A DNA stretch of 64,000 bases from RBC074 sp964470555. GTDB lineage: Bacteria > Acidobacteriota > Blastocatellia > RBC074. Made by a program: the position numbers and the translations under genes. The notes under the pieces are model-generated. The model worked only from the letters and a program-made list of their open reading frames with translations. It was not told the DNA's origin and did not search any database. This document shows positions 41,791-49,248 of the stretch, in pieces (positions within the stretch are counted from its first letter, which is position 1; each line of letters opens with the position of its first letter). The stretch is taken from contig CAYYDG010000032.1 of the NCBI GenBank assembly GCA_964470555.1, positions 22,941-86,940 on the forward strand, written 5' to 3'.

Positions 41791-41847
41791 CGAAGAGTGC
41801 TTTCTCATTTACGACCAAGAAGAAATTGCGCAAGAAAGCACTCTTCG
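41791..41847. repeat. 15-bp perfect inverted repeat with a 27-bp centre
   Basis: cgaagagtgctttct (41791-41805) and agaaagcactcttcg (41833-41847) are exact inverted copies. They sit in the gap downstream of fadJ and upstream of the antitoxin, both transcribed leftward. There is no U-tract on either side, so a simple intrinsic terminator is unlikely. Confidence 0.75.
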
Positions 41848-41879
41848 ACGATGAGGCTTGACTCACCGCTTTGCCGCTC

Positions 41880-44000
41880 TCACTTCGCCTTATCGAACTC
41901 CGCAAACGTCTTTCCTGCTTCCGCCAATTCTTTCAGCAGCGGCGCGGGCGTCCACAGTTCGCCATGTTCGGCGTGGAATTGGCAGACGCGGGCGTAAACC
42001 TTCTTCAAGCCAACCGTGTCGCCATACCACATCGGGCCGCCGCGCCAAGCAGGATAGCCGTAACCGTTCAGGTAGATGATGTCTATGTCCACGGCGCGCA
42101 GAGCAATGCCTTCTTCCAGAATCTTTGCGCCTTCGTTGATCAACGCGTACTGCGTGCGCTCGATGATTTCCTCTTCGGTGACGGTGCGGCGCGTGATGCC
42201 TTGGGCGGCGGCGATTTGTTCGATCAGGGCGTCAACTTCGGGATCGGGCGTGGGTTTTCGATTTTCGTCGTATTTGTACCAACCGGCTCCGGTTTTCTGA
42301 CCGTACCGACCGCGTTCACACAGTTCGTCGGCGACTTTGGGATACCGCACGCCGGGCTTTTCCAGGTGGCGATGTTCTTTGCGAATGCGCCAGCCCACAT
42401 CCAACCCGGCCAGATCTCCCACGGCCAACGGCCCCATGGCCATGCCGAATTTGTACAAAGCGCCGTCCACGTCTTGAGGCTTGGCGCCTTCTTCGACCAG
42501 AAACTGCGCTTCGCGTCCGTATTGATGCAGCATGCGATTGCCGACAAAGCCGTAACAATTGCCGACCAGCACGCCGACTTTCTTCAACCGTTTAGCCAGC
42601 GACATCGAAGTGGCAATGACTTCATTGCTGGTGGCTTTGCCGCGCACGATTTCCAGCAAACGCATGACGTTCGCCGGGCTGAAGTAGTGATGGCCAATCA
42701 CCCATTCAGGCCGCGAAGTCGCCGACGCGATTTCGTCAATGTCGAGCGTGGAAGTGTTCGACGCCAAAATCGCGCCCGGTTTGGCGATCTTGTCGAGTTC
42801 GGCAAAGATTTCTTTCTTCAGCGCCATTCCTTCAAAAACGGCTTCGGTGATGATGTCGGCTTGCTCGAATCCGTCGTACGTCAGTTGCGGCGTGATCAGC
42901 GCCATGCGCTTGTCCATCACTTCCTGTGGAAAGCGGCCTTTGTTGACGGAGTTCTGGTAGTTTTTGCGAATCGTCGCCATGCCGCGATCCAGGGCTTCTT
43001 GCGTGGTTTCCTTGATGATGACCGGAATGCCCGCATTGGCGTAATTCATGGCGATGCCGCCGCCCATCGTGCCTGCGCCGATGATGGCGGCTTTGTTGAT
43101 GGCGATTTGCGGCGTGTCTTTGCCAATGCCGGGAATCTTCTGCACTTCGCGTTCGCCGAAAAAGACATGGATCATCGCTTTGGATTGATCCGAAAACAGG
43201 CATTGCTGGAAGAGTTCTTTTTCTTTGGCGACGCCTTCGTCAAAGAAAAGTTTGGTCGCGGCTTCGACAGCATCAATCGCCGCCTGTGGAGCCATCATTC
43301 CGCGCGCAGCCTTTTTCGCCTGAGCACGCGCGGCTTCAAAAATCGGCGCGTTCGTCGCGTCGTCGCCGAGCTTTTCGTTGCGCTCGCGCGTTTTCGGCGG
43401 TTTTTCGCCACTGGCAATCTTTTCTCTGACAAAGGCAATCGCACCCGCGAGCAAATCGCCTTCGATAATGCTGTCTACAATGCCCAGCGCCAAAGCTTCT
43501 TTTGCTGAAATCGGATTGCCATCTACACACATTTGCGTGGCTTTGGCGACACCGGCCAGACGCGGCAACCGCTGTGTTCCCGCTGCACCGGGTATCAAAC
43601 CGAGTTTGACCTCGGGCTGGCCCACTTGCGCCGAAGCGACCGCAACGCGGTAATGAAATCCCATCGCCACTTCCAAGCCTCCGCCAAAAGCAGTTCCGTG
43701 AATGGCGGCGACGGTAGGCTTCGGGCAATCTTCGATGGATTTGATGACGTCCAGAAAGTTGATGCCTTCTTTGCGTTGGCCGGAAGTGATTTTGCCGAAC
43801 TCTTTGATGTCGGCTCCGGCGATGAAGGTCTGTCCCGCGCCAATCATCACTGCGCCTTTGATCGAATCGTCGGCTGCGATTTTGGCGATGGCGTCGGCAA
43901 TGCCTTCGGGCACGCCGGGACTCAACGCGTTGACTGGTGGATTGTTGACGGTGATGACGGCAACATCGCCGTCTTTTGTTAAAGACACAAGCTCGCTCAT
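41880..44000 (-). CDS. fadJ: Multifunctional enoyl-CoA hydratase / 3-hydroxyacyl-CoA dehydrogenase
   Basis: 706 aa. The N-terminal crotonase domain (1-190) has the oxyanion-hole A-G-A-D-I-K-E and G-G-G-L-E-V-A-M-G motifs. The central Rossmann domain begins K-A-A-I-I-G-A-G-T-M-G-G-G-I-A, and the HAD C-terminal domain has G-N-R-M-L-H-Q-Y. It performs the second and third steps of beta-oxidation, like FadJ or FadB. No thiolase gene is adjacent. The assignment to FadJ rather than FadB or a peroxisomal-type homologue is by general resemblance only. Confidence 0.92.
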   Translation of the reverse strand: MSELVSLTKDGDVAVITVNNPPVNALSPGVPEGIADAIAKIAADDSIKGAVMIGAGQTFIAGADIKEFGKITSGQRKEGINFLDVIKSIEDCPKPTVAAIHGTAFGGGLEVAMGFHYRVAVASAQVGQPEVKLGLIPGAAGTQRLPRLAGVAKATQMCVDGNPISAKEALALGIVDSIIEGDLLAGAIAFVREKIASGEKPPKTRERNEKLGDDATNAPIFEAARAQAKKAARGMMAPQAAIDAVEAATKLFFDEGVAKEKELFQQCLFSDQSKAMIHVFFGEREVQKIPGIGKDTPQIAINKAAIIGAGTMGGGIAMNYANAGIPVIIKETTQEALDRGMATIRKNYQNSVNKGRFPQEVMDKRMALITPQLTYDGFEQADIITEAVFEGMALKKEIFAELDKIAKPGAILASNTSTLDIDEIASATSRPEWVIGHHYFSPANVMRLLEIVRGKATSNEVIATSMSLAKRLKKVGVLVGNCYGFVGNRMLHQYGREAQFLVEEGAKPQDVDGALYKFGMAMGPLAVGDLAGLDVGWRIRKEHRHLEKPGVRYPKVADELCERGRYGQKTGAGWYKYDENRKPTPDPEVDALIEQIAAAQGITRRTVTEEEIIERTQYALINEGAKILEEGIALRAVDIDIIYLNGYGYPAWRGGPMWYGDTVGLKKVYARVCQFHAEHGELWTPAPLLKELAEAGKTFAEFDKAK

Positions 44001-44054
44001 GGGATGGTTCCTTTTAGAAAAGTGAGTAGGAATGCAAAAACGACTGTAAGAAGT

Positions 44055-44312
44055 TTAGCGACTGACCGTCGCCGTCAGAATTGCTTCAGTCGCCACAGGC
44101 GGAAGATCAAGCACGATGAAGTAAGAAGCCGGATAAAGATAATCTTCACCCGATTCGTCAATTATCCTTAGATAATCCGCTTCGGCAGCCTTCTCATCGT
44201 GCAGTACCTGGTAAATCGTATGCATGTGCAAATCGCCGGCAGTACCGGTGTTAATGCAAAGCGCAAACCGTGTTGCTGCGGAATTGCTGGATTCGCTTTT
44301 TGTCGCAATCAT
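44055..44312 (-). CDS. Small conserved hypothetical protein
   Basis: 85 aa. It contains F-A-L-C-I, then I-Y-Q-V-L-H-D-E-K-A-A-E-A-D-Y-L-R-I-I-D-E and S-G-E-D-Y-L-Y-P-A-S-Y-F, ending in a hydrophobic V-L-D-L-P-P. I recall very similar unnamed small proteins in cyanobacteria and other phyla, but no function. It starts 6 bp after the next small gene, implying one transcript. Confidence 0.65.
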   Translation of the reverse strand: MIATKSESSNSAATRFALCINTGTAGDLHMHTIYQVLHDEKAAEADYLRIIDESGEDYLYPASYFIVLDLPPVATEAILTATVSR

Positions 44313-44318
44313 AAAGTT

Positions 44319-44561
44319 TCAATCAAGTAGACGTTTGACTTTGACCTTTACCTTACCGATGCCGTGAGCTTCATACCAATGAAGTTCGGCTCTATACAGC
44401 TTTCCGTTTCGGAGTTTGACGACGGATTCCCCCTTCATTTTGCGCCAGTTCTTGCCGCCAAATTCGTTGTGCAGTTGGTGTAGTTGGCGGATGCCACGTC
44501 CACGCGCAATTGTCTCGACATTTTCAATTTGGCCGACAATTTCAAACTCATCGAAGATCAT
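44319..44561 (-). CDS. Small conserved hypothetical protein
   Basis: 80 aa from ATG 44561 (MIFDEFEIVGQIENVETIARG); an in-frame start at 44585 is possible. The region W-R-K-M-K-G-E-S-V-V-K-L-R-N-G, then A-E-L-H-W-Y-E-A-H-G-I-G-K, is strongly patterned and matches unnamed small proteins I recall, often basic at the C-terminus. It is followed by another small conserved gene. A toxin-antitoxin-like pair is possible but unproven. Confidence 0.6.
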   Translation of the reverse strand: MIFDEFEIVGQIENVETIARGRGIRQLHQLHNEFGGKNWRKMKGESVVKLRNGKLYRAELHWYEAHGIGKVKVKVKRLLD

Positions 44562-44606
44562 CGAAGCTGAAGATAGCCCAGCCAATCGGGGCTTTCAACA
44601 GATTCG

Positions 44607-45197
44607 TCAAACAATCTTCGTCACATCGTACGCCGTAATTCCGGCGACATTCGGATTTTTCATTCGTTCAATCATCATCTGTCGGAACTGTTCAGACTGG
44701 CCGCGCGGCACGCTCAACGTTTTCCAGTTAGCGGATTTCAGATGCTTGGCCAGAAAAACAATCTGGCCGATGTGCGATGCGTAATGCGTCAACTGCCGGT
44801 TGATGGCCTGAACGACGGTGTGCGGCTCAGCGCGAATGACGACTGTTCGCATCACATCTTCCGCTTGCAGTGGCTCAAGCGCGTTGAACACATGCTGCCA
44901 ACCCTGTCCCCACCAATTCATCAGGTCGTCGCGGCTTACAGTGTCGTCCAGCACAAACTCCTGATCGCGGAACCGATCCGGTTTTTCACCATCGCCGGTC
45001 AAAAAATCCACCCAGCGCGAACGCATGTTTCCCGCCAGATGTTTGACCAGGATGGCGATGCTGTTGCTTTCCGGGTCGAGCGTCACAAAAAACTCTTCAT
45101 CGGCGAGCTGTTCCATCGCGCGTTCGCCCTGTTTTTTCAGCAACCGAAATTCGCTGATGGCATTTTCCAGATAATGTTTGGCCAGTTCATCCGCCAT
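44607..45197 (-). CDS. DinB-like / DUF1572 family protein
   Basis: 196 aa. A four-helix bundle pattern with conserved His residues (V-K-H-L-A-G-N-M near residue 52, L-T-H-Y-A-S-H-I-G-Q-I near 137) that would bind a metal, as in DinB/YfiT-type proteins. Members are often thiol-dependent transferases; the substrate is unknown. It overlaps the GNAT gene upstream by 11 bp (45187-45197), so the two are probably translated from one mRNA. Confidence 0.85.
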   Translation of the reverse strand: MADELAKHYLENAISEFRLLKKQGERAMEQLADEEFFVTLDPESNSIAILVKHLAGNMRSRWVDFLTGDGEKPDRFRDQEFVLDDTVSRDDLMNWWGQGWQHVFNALEPLQAEDVMRTVVIRAEPHTVVQAINRQLTHYASHIGQIVFLAKHLKSANWKTLSVPRGQSEQFRQMMIERMKNPNVAGITAYDVTKIV

Positions 45198-45723
45198 AAA
45201 ATTCAGCCTCCTCTCGCGTCACGGAATAGATCAATTCATCCATGACGACGCCCTCTTTGATCATCGCTTTGCGCAGCCGGGCTTCGAATTTGTACCCGGC
45301 TTTTTCCAGCACGCGCATCGAAGCCGGGTTCCATTCCAGCACGCCAGCGTAAATGCTGGCCAGGTCGTAATTGGCGAATGCCCACGAAGTCACGGCGCGG
45401 ACGGCTTCGGTGACTATGCCGCGTCCCCAATACGCTTCGCCCAGCCAGTAACCGATTTCCGCTCGGCAACGATTGATGTCATCGCGGAAAATCAGCCCGA
45501 TGCCGCCGACGGCCTGCCAGTCAACGACAATCGCAAAATTGCTGGGCGGCATTTCCTGTCCCGCCAACCCTATCCAATCACGAGCGTTTTCAATTGTGTA
45601 AGGGTGTGGAAACTTGTCACGAACGTTTCGCCAGATTCGATAGTTGTCGGCGTTGGCGACCAGCGATTCTTCGTCGCCGCGCCGCCACGGACGAACCGTG
45701 CAGGTTTTGAGTTTGAGTTCCAT
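45187..45723 (-). CDS. GNAT family N-acetyltransferase (RimJ/RimL-like)
   Basis: 178 aa from ATG 45723 (MELKLKTCTVRPWRRGDEES). The open frame continues to 45801 through a REP palindrome, so the shorter start is preferred. G-Y-W-L-G-E-A-Y-W-G-R-G-I-V-T-E-A is the acetyl-CoA pyrophosphate-binding motif A, and N-P-A-S-M-R-V-L-E-K-A-G-Y is motif B. It resembles ribosomal-protein or small-molecule acetyltransferases; the target is unknown. Confidence 0.9.
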   Translation of the reverse strand: MELKLKTCTVRPWRRGDEESLVANADNYRIWRNVRDKFPHPYTIENARDWIGLAGQEMPPSNFAIVVDWQAVGGIGLIFRDDINRCRAEIGYWLGEAYWGRGIVTEAVRAVTSWAFANYDLASIYAGVLEWNPASMRVLEKAGYKFEARLRKAMIKEGVVMDELIYSVTREEAEFYGG

Positions 45724-45729
45724 TGAGCG

Positions 45730-45800
45730 TGTCCGACAAGCTGCCAGCTTGTCGCTGGTCTCTGAAAAAAAGCAACGGCAAGCTGGCAGCTTGCCGGACA
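45730..45800. repeat. Paired REP palindromes upstream of the GNAT gene
   Basis: The arm gacaagctg-c-cagcttgtc and the arm ggcaagctg-g-cagcttgcc are each a perfect 9+9 palindrome. They form a larger inverted repeat: tgtccgacaagctgccag (45730-45747) against ctggcagcttgccggaca (45783-45800). This is the arrangement seen in REP doublets (BIME-like). Confidence 0.8.
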
Positions 45801-45804
45801 AACA

Positions 45805-46644
45805 TCAGAAGCCGCGCGCTGGCATTTCCCGCTGCAACCAGTTTTCCGCCGGATAATTCGCCGTCCCATCCACCACGTGAACCGCGTAAGCGTGGCGCGA
45901 TTTCGAGGAGCGATTGGCGTAACTCAGGTGTGGCAACAATCCATTCAACAAGACCAACGTTCCGGCTTTGACCTCTAGTGGAACCAAACGTTCATCCGGC
46001 CACGGCGAATCGTCCAACTCTTCAATTTTGGTTCCGCCAGTTTCAGCGCGCGAAAATCGTTTTTTCAGCCCAAGCTTGTGGCCGCCGGGAATCGCCCACA
46101 GACAGCCGTTTTCCAGCGTGGCATCCTCCAGCGCGAACCAGAACCCTGTGACGGTCATCGGTTCGGTGTACAGAAATGTCGCGTCCTGATGGCAGGTAAC
46201 TTCGCCGCCGATGTTCGGCTGTTTGAAGATGTACATTGATTGCAGCAGCAGCGGTTGCTGCAATCCAATCTGATTGGCAATTGCCGCCAATTCCGGCTTG
46301 CGCGAAAACCGGTCGAACAACGGGTCGAGGTCGTGCAGCGCGTGGCCGATCTTGTTGATCGAACGTTCTTTGCTCTGGCGCAAACTGCCATCAGACAGAA
46401 AGGCGTCTTCTTCAAAAAAGAACCGCACCTTGTCGCCCGATTCCAAAAAGTAATCGTCACTCGTTCGCGTCTGCTCTTTGGTGGTGAAGATCGAAATCAT
46501 GCCTTGCGGATCGAAGGTGGCAACCAATTCTTCGGCGCGTTGTTTCAAGGCTTCGCACTCCGCCAGCGTGGAGAAGTTTTCGACAACCAGAAAACCATCG
46601 CGTTCGTAGGAAGCAAGTTGTTCAGGAGTAAGAAGAGAATTCAT
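45805..46644 (-). CDS. Phytanoyl-CoA dioxygenase (PhyH) family protein
   Basis: 279 aa from ATG 46644 (MNSLLTPEQLASYERDGFLV); the upstream frame is heptamer spacer. An Fe(II)/2-oxoglutarate fold: C-H-Q-D-A-T-F supplies the H-x-D metal ligands, and S-R-H-A-Y supplies the distal His and the Arg that binds 2-oxoglutarate. G-S-K-x-L-type context appears as P-G-G-H-K-L-G. Members hydroxylate diverse small molecules; no substrate is evident. Confidence 0.9.
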   Translation of the reverse strand: MNSLLTPEQLASYERDGFLVVENFSTLAECEALKQRAEELVATFDPQGMISIFTTKEQTRTSDDYFLESGDKVRFFFEEDAFLSDGSLRQSKERSINKIGHALHDLDPLFDRFSRKPELAAIANQIGLQQPLLLQSMYIFKQPNIGGEVTCHQDATFLYTEPMTVTGFWFALEDATLENGCLWAIPGGHKLGLKKRFSRAETGGTKIEELDDSPWPDERLVPLEVKAGTLVLLNGLLPHLSYANRSSKSRHAYAVHVVDGTANYPAENWLQREMPARGF

Positions 46645-46650
46645 GTTCAA

Positions 46651-46763
46651 TCTGTGAATTAGCCATTGACCATTACGAATTGACCATTGTAGGTCAAGGG
46701 TAGAAAAACAACCTTCCCTGTTTGTTAATGGGTAATGGCGAATGGGTAATGGATAATTTGTAC
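46651..46763. repeat. Two inverted heptamer arrays between phyH and chrA
   Basis: ttagcca, ttgacca, ttacgaa, ttgacca, ttgtagg (46659-46693) and gttaatg, ggtaatg, gcgaatg, ggtaatg, gataatt (46723-46757) are inverted relatives separated by about 30 bp. A further frame of 43 codons through this region is repeat-encoded and not a gene. Confidence 0.75.
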
Positions 46764-46770
46764 TCAGCAT

Positions 46771-48393
46771 TCACCCGATCAACCCGCGCGCCACGGCCCA
46801 TTGCACTAATCCGCAGCCGAAGATAATCACCACCGGGTTGAGCTTGGCGCGGAGCATCAGCAAAAAGGCCATCGTCGCCACGCCGTAACTGAGTGGTGAA
46901 CTCAACCCCGATTTCGCCAGACTGACTCCGGCGGCGGCGAGCATTCCAACGACTGCCGGAGCGACTCCGGCCAGAAACGATTGCACCAGAAAGTTCGTGC
47001 GAAACCGATTGAGCGACGCTCCGGCAATGACGGTCATGATGAACGAAGGCAAAAACGCGGCAATCGTCGCCGCCACGGCGCCAAACAGCCCAGCGACTTT
47101 GTACCCGATGAAGGTTGCCGTAATCAGCACCGGCCCCGGCGTGATTTGTCCAAACGCCATGCCATCGGCAAAGGTCTGGTGATCCATCCAGCGATGGACT
47201 TCGACAATGTCGGTTTCGATCTGCGGAATCATGACGAAACCGCCGCCAAACGTGACCGTGCCGACGCGGAAAAAAATCATAGTCAGTTTCCACACCGTCA
47301 GCAGCTTGCCCAACATCGCCGACCAGTTCAGCAAAAACAGCGCAGGCAAAAACGGCATCAGCGCCAGCCAGACAAAACTGTTCAGTTTGTCCGGCAATTT
47401 GGGCAGTTTTTGAGTCACGCCTTTTTTTCCGGCAATCGGCAAAAACGGTTCGTGATGATCTTCTGAATGATCTGTGTTTGCGTCGTCGCCGTCATTGCTG
47501 TCAGTGCTGGGTTCCGGTTTGGGGAATGCCTTGCTGGGACGTTTCTCTTCCTTGTCGCCATCGGTGGGTTTGGTTGGCAGTGAAACTTCGACCTTGTATT
47601 CGTTGGCCAGCTTGTCTTTGCTTTCGATCAGGTCAGCGGCGTTCTGACGAGCTTGCTGTTCCAGAGCGACTTCGCGGGCGCTGACGTGACGCTCCTTGCG
47701 CAGCTTTTGCCGAATCTGCTGCCGCGCGCGCGTTTTGTAAAACTGAATGAAGATGCCTATGACGCCTGCGATCAACACGACTTCGGCAATGGTCGTCGCC
47801 GTGAAAATCAGCATGAATCCGGCGGCTACGCCCAATTCCAAATGCCATTGTTGCTGCATCGCCGTTTTGCCTAGCCTGGTGACGGTGGCGGCGATCAATC
47901 CGACGACGGCGGCGTTGAAGCCTTGAAAGATTCGTTGCGCATCCGGGAATTTGTACAGGTAACTGTGCGCAATGGTCAGCCCGATCATCATCAAAAACGA
48001 AGGCAGGATGAAGCTGAAGACCGAGACTGCTGCGCCTCGCACACCGCATAATTTCAATCCCACGTAAGTCGAGGCGTTCGCGGCATTCGCTCCGGGCAAG
48101 CTCTGCGCCAGCGACACGGCATCAAGAAATTCTTCCTCGGTCATCCACCGTTTCTGGTGAACGACCAAGCGACGAATCTGAGAAATGACAGCGATGCCTC
48201 CGCCAAAACCTGTCACGCCGAGTCGGAAAAACGCTTTGGCCAGCGCGCGCCATTCGACGGCGGCTTCTGCGGGCACAAATTGAGAAGCGATCCATTCGCG
48301 CAACCAGCGAAAACTGCCAGCGAACATGGAAATCAGGGACGACTTGGATTCGGTTATTTCGACTTTCTCGTTCACGTGAGGAAATGCTTTCAC
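46771..48393 (-). CDS. chrA: Chromate transporter, two-domain ChrA with long charged linker
   Basis: 540 aa. Two CHR domains: residues about 50-215 (F-G-G-G-I-A-V-I-S-Q-I, S-L-P-G-A-N-A) and about 355-535 (V-T-F-G-G-G-F-V-M-I-P, I-T-P-G-P-V-L-I). About ten membrane segments. ChrA extrudes chromate, or exchanges it with sulfate. The linker of roughly 120 residues (215-335) is unusual: first basic (R-K-E-R-H-V-S-A-R-E), then Asp/Glu/His-rich (D-G-D-D-A-N-T-D-H-S-E-D-H-H-E-P), and probably cytosolic. Confidence 0.92.
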   Translation of the reverse strand: MKAFPHVNEKVEITESKSSLISMFAGSFRWLREWIASQFVPAEAAVEWRALAKAFFRLGVTGFGGGIAVISQIRRLVVHQKRWMTEEEFLDAVSLAQSLPGANAANASTYVGLKLCGVRGAAVSVFSFILPSFLMMIGLTIAHSYLYKFPDAQRIFQGFNAAVVGLIAATVTRLGKTAMQQQWHLELGVAAGFMLIFTATTIAEVVLIAGVIGIFIQFYKTRARQQIRQKLRKERHVSAREVALEQQARQNAADLIESKDKLANEYKVEVSLPTKPTDGDKEEKRPSKAFPKPEPSTDSNDGDDANTDHSEDHHEPFLPIAGKKGVTQKLPKLPDKLNSFVWLALMPFLPALFLLNWSAMLGKLLTVWKLTMIFFRVGTVTFGGGFVMIPQIETDIVEVHRWMDHQTFADGMAFGQITPGPVLITATFIGYKVAGLFGAVAATIAAFLPSFIMTVIAGASLNRFRTNFLVQSFLAGVAPAVVGMLAAAGVSLAKSGLSSPLSYGVATMAFLLMLRAKLNPVVIIFGCGLVQWAVARGLIG

Positions 48394-48400
48394 TACTAAT

Positions 48401-48500
48401 GGTCACGAATTAACACGAATTGGGAACCGGAAATCAATGACAAGGAATTGAGATTTCCGTCTGATTTCATTCGTGGTCATTGGTGTTTATTCGTGGTTGG
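48401..48500. repeat. Imperfect 100-bp inverted repeat upstream of npdG
   Basis: ggtcacgaattaacacgaatt (48401-48421) is answered by attcgtggtcattggtgtttattcgtgg (48470-48497) in inverted orientation. An inner stem pairs ggaaatc (48429-48435) with gatttcc (48452-48458). It separates the divergently transcribed chrA and npdG. MITE-like in shape, with no evident target duplication. Confidence 0.55.
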
Positions 48501-48532
48501 TTTCTTGTTCTGAAAGTTTATAGAATCCGGCC

Positions 48533-49231
48533 ATGCCAAATTCACAATCCAATCAACGAATTGCAATTATCGGCGGGACAGGCGATCAGGGCAAAGGCCT
48601 GGCGTTGCGCTGGGCAAAAGCCGGGTTCGATATCATCGTCGGTTCACGCGCCACCGAACGCGCCGAAGACGCCGCCAAAGACATGAAAGAAATTTTGGCC
48701 AAGGCAGGTTTTCCCGACGCAGCCGTCAGCGGAGCGCACAATCTGGAAGCCGCCGCCAGTTCCAATCTTGTCGTGCTGACGGTTCCCTTCGCTGCGCAAA
48801 TCAACACGCTGAAAGAAATACGCGACAAGTTACAACCGGGCACAGTGCTGATTGACGTAACCGTGCCACTGGAACCGGCGGTCGGCGGCAAACCTACACG
48901 CGTATTGGGCGTGTGGGCAGGTTCGGCGGCGGAACAGTGCAAGGAACAAGCGCCCGACACTGTGATTGTCGTTTCGGCGTTTCACAACGTAGGCGCGGAG
49001 GCTCTGGCCGATCTTTCGCACGAAGTCGAATGCGATGTGATCGTGTGCGGCGACAAAAAAGACGCCAAAGAAATGGTTCGCCCATTGGTTGCCGCCATTC
49101 CCGGTTGCCGGTTTGTGGACGGCGGCGTGCTGGCGAATTCGCGCACCGTCGAAGCGATGACCGCGCTGCTGATCGGCATCAACATACGCTACAAAGGCCA
49201 CACCGGGATTCGTATCACCGGCATCAACTAA
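48533..49231 (+). CDS. npdG: NADPH-dependent F420 reductase
   Basis: 232 aa. The Rossmann motif G-G-T-G-D-Q-G-K-G-L-A-L-R-W opens it. Then G-S-R-A-T-E-R-A (the phosphate-binding basic residues of NADPH-preferring enzymes) and the C-terminal D-G-G-V-L-A-N-S-R-T-V-E-A-M-T motif match archaeal and actinobacterial NpdG (Fno). It reduces coenzyme F420 with NADPH or the reverse. Presence implies F420 use; no cof genes are in the window. The start at 48533 lies about 32 bp after the inverted repeat; a TATAGA at 48520 may be its -10. Confidence 0.9.
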   Translation: MPNSQSNQRIAIIGGTGDQGKGLALRWAKAGFDIIVGSRATERAEDAAKDMKEILAKAGFPDAAVSGAHNLEAAASSNLVVLTVPFAAQINTLKEIRDKLQPGTVLIDVTVPLEPAVGGKPTRVLGVWAGSAAEQCKEQAPDTVIVVSAFHNVGAEALADLSHEVECDVIVCGDKKDAKEMVRPLVAAIPGCRFVDGGVLANSRTVEAMTALLIGINIRYKGHTGIRITGIN

Positions 49232-49248
49232 CCATTGGGCCATTGGGA

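Noticed and set aside
41871..43508. 545-codon open frame on the plus strand opposite fadJ
   Set aside because: It is the antisense shadow of a clearly coding gene; its translation has no recognisable family and is rich in residues typical of reverse-complement frames.
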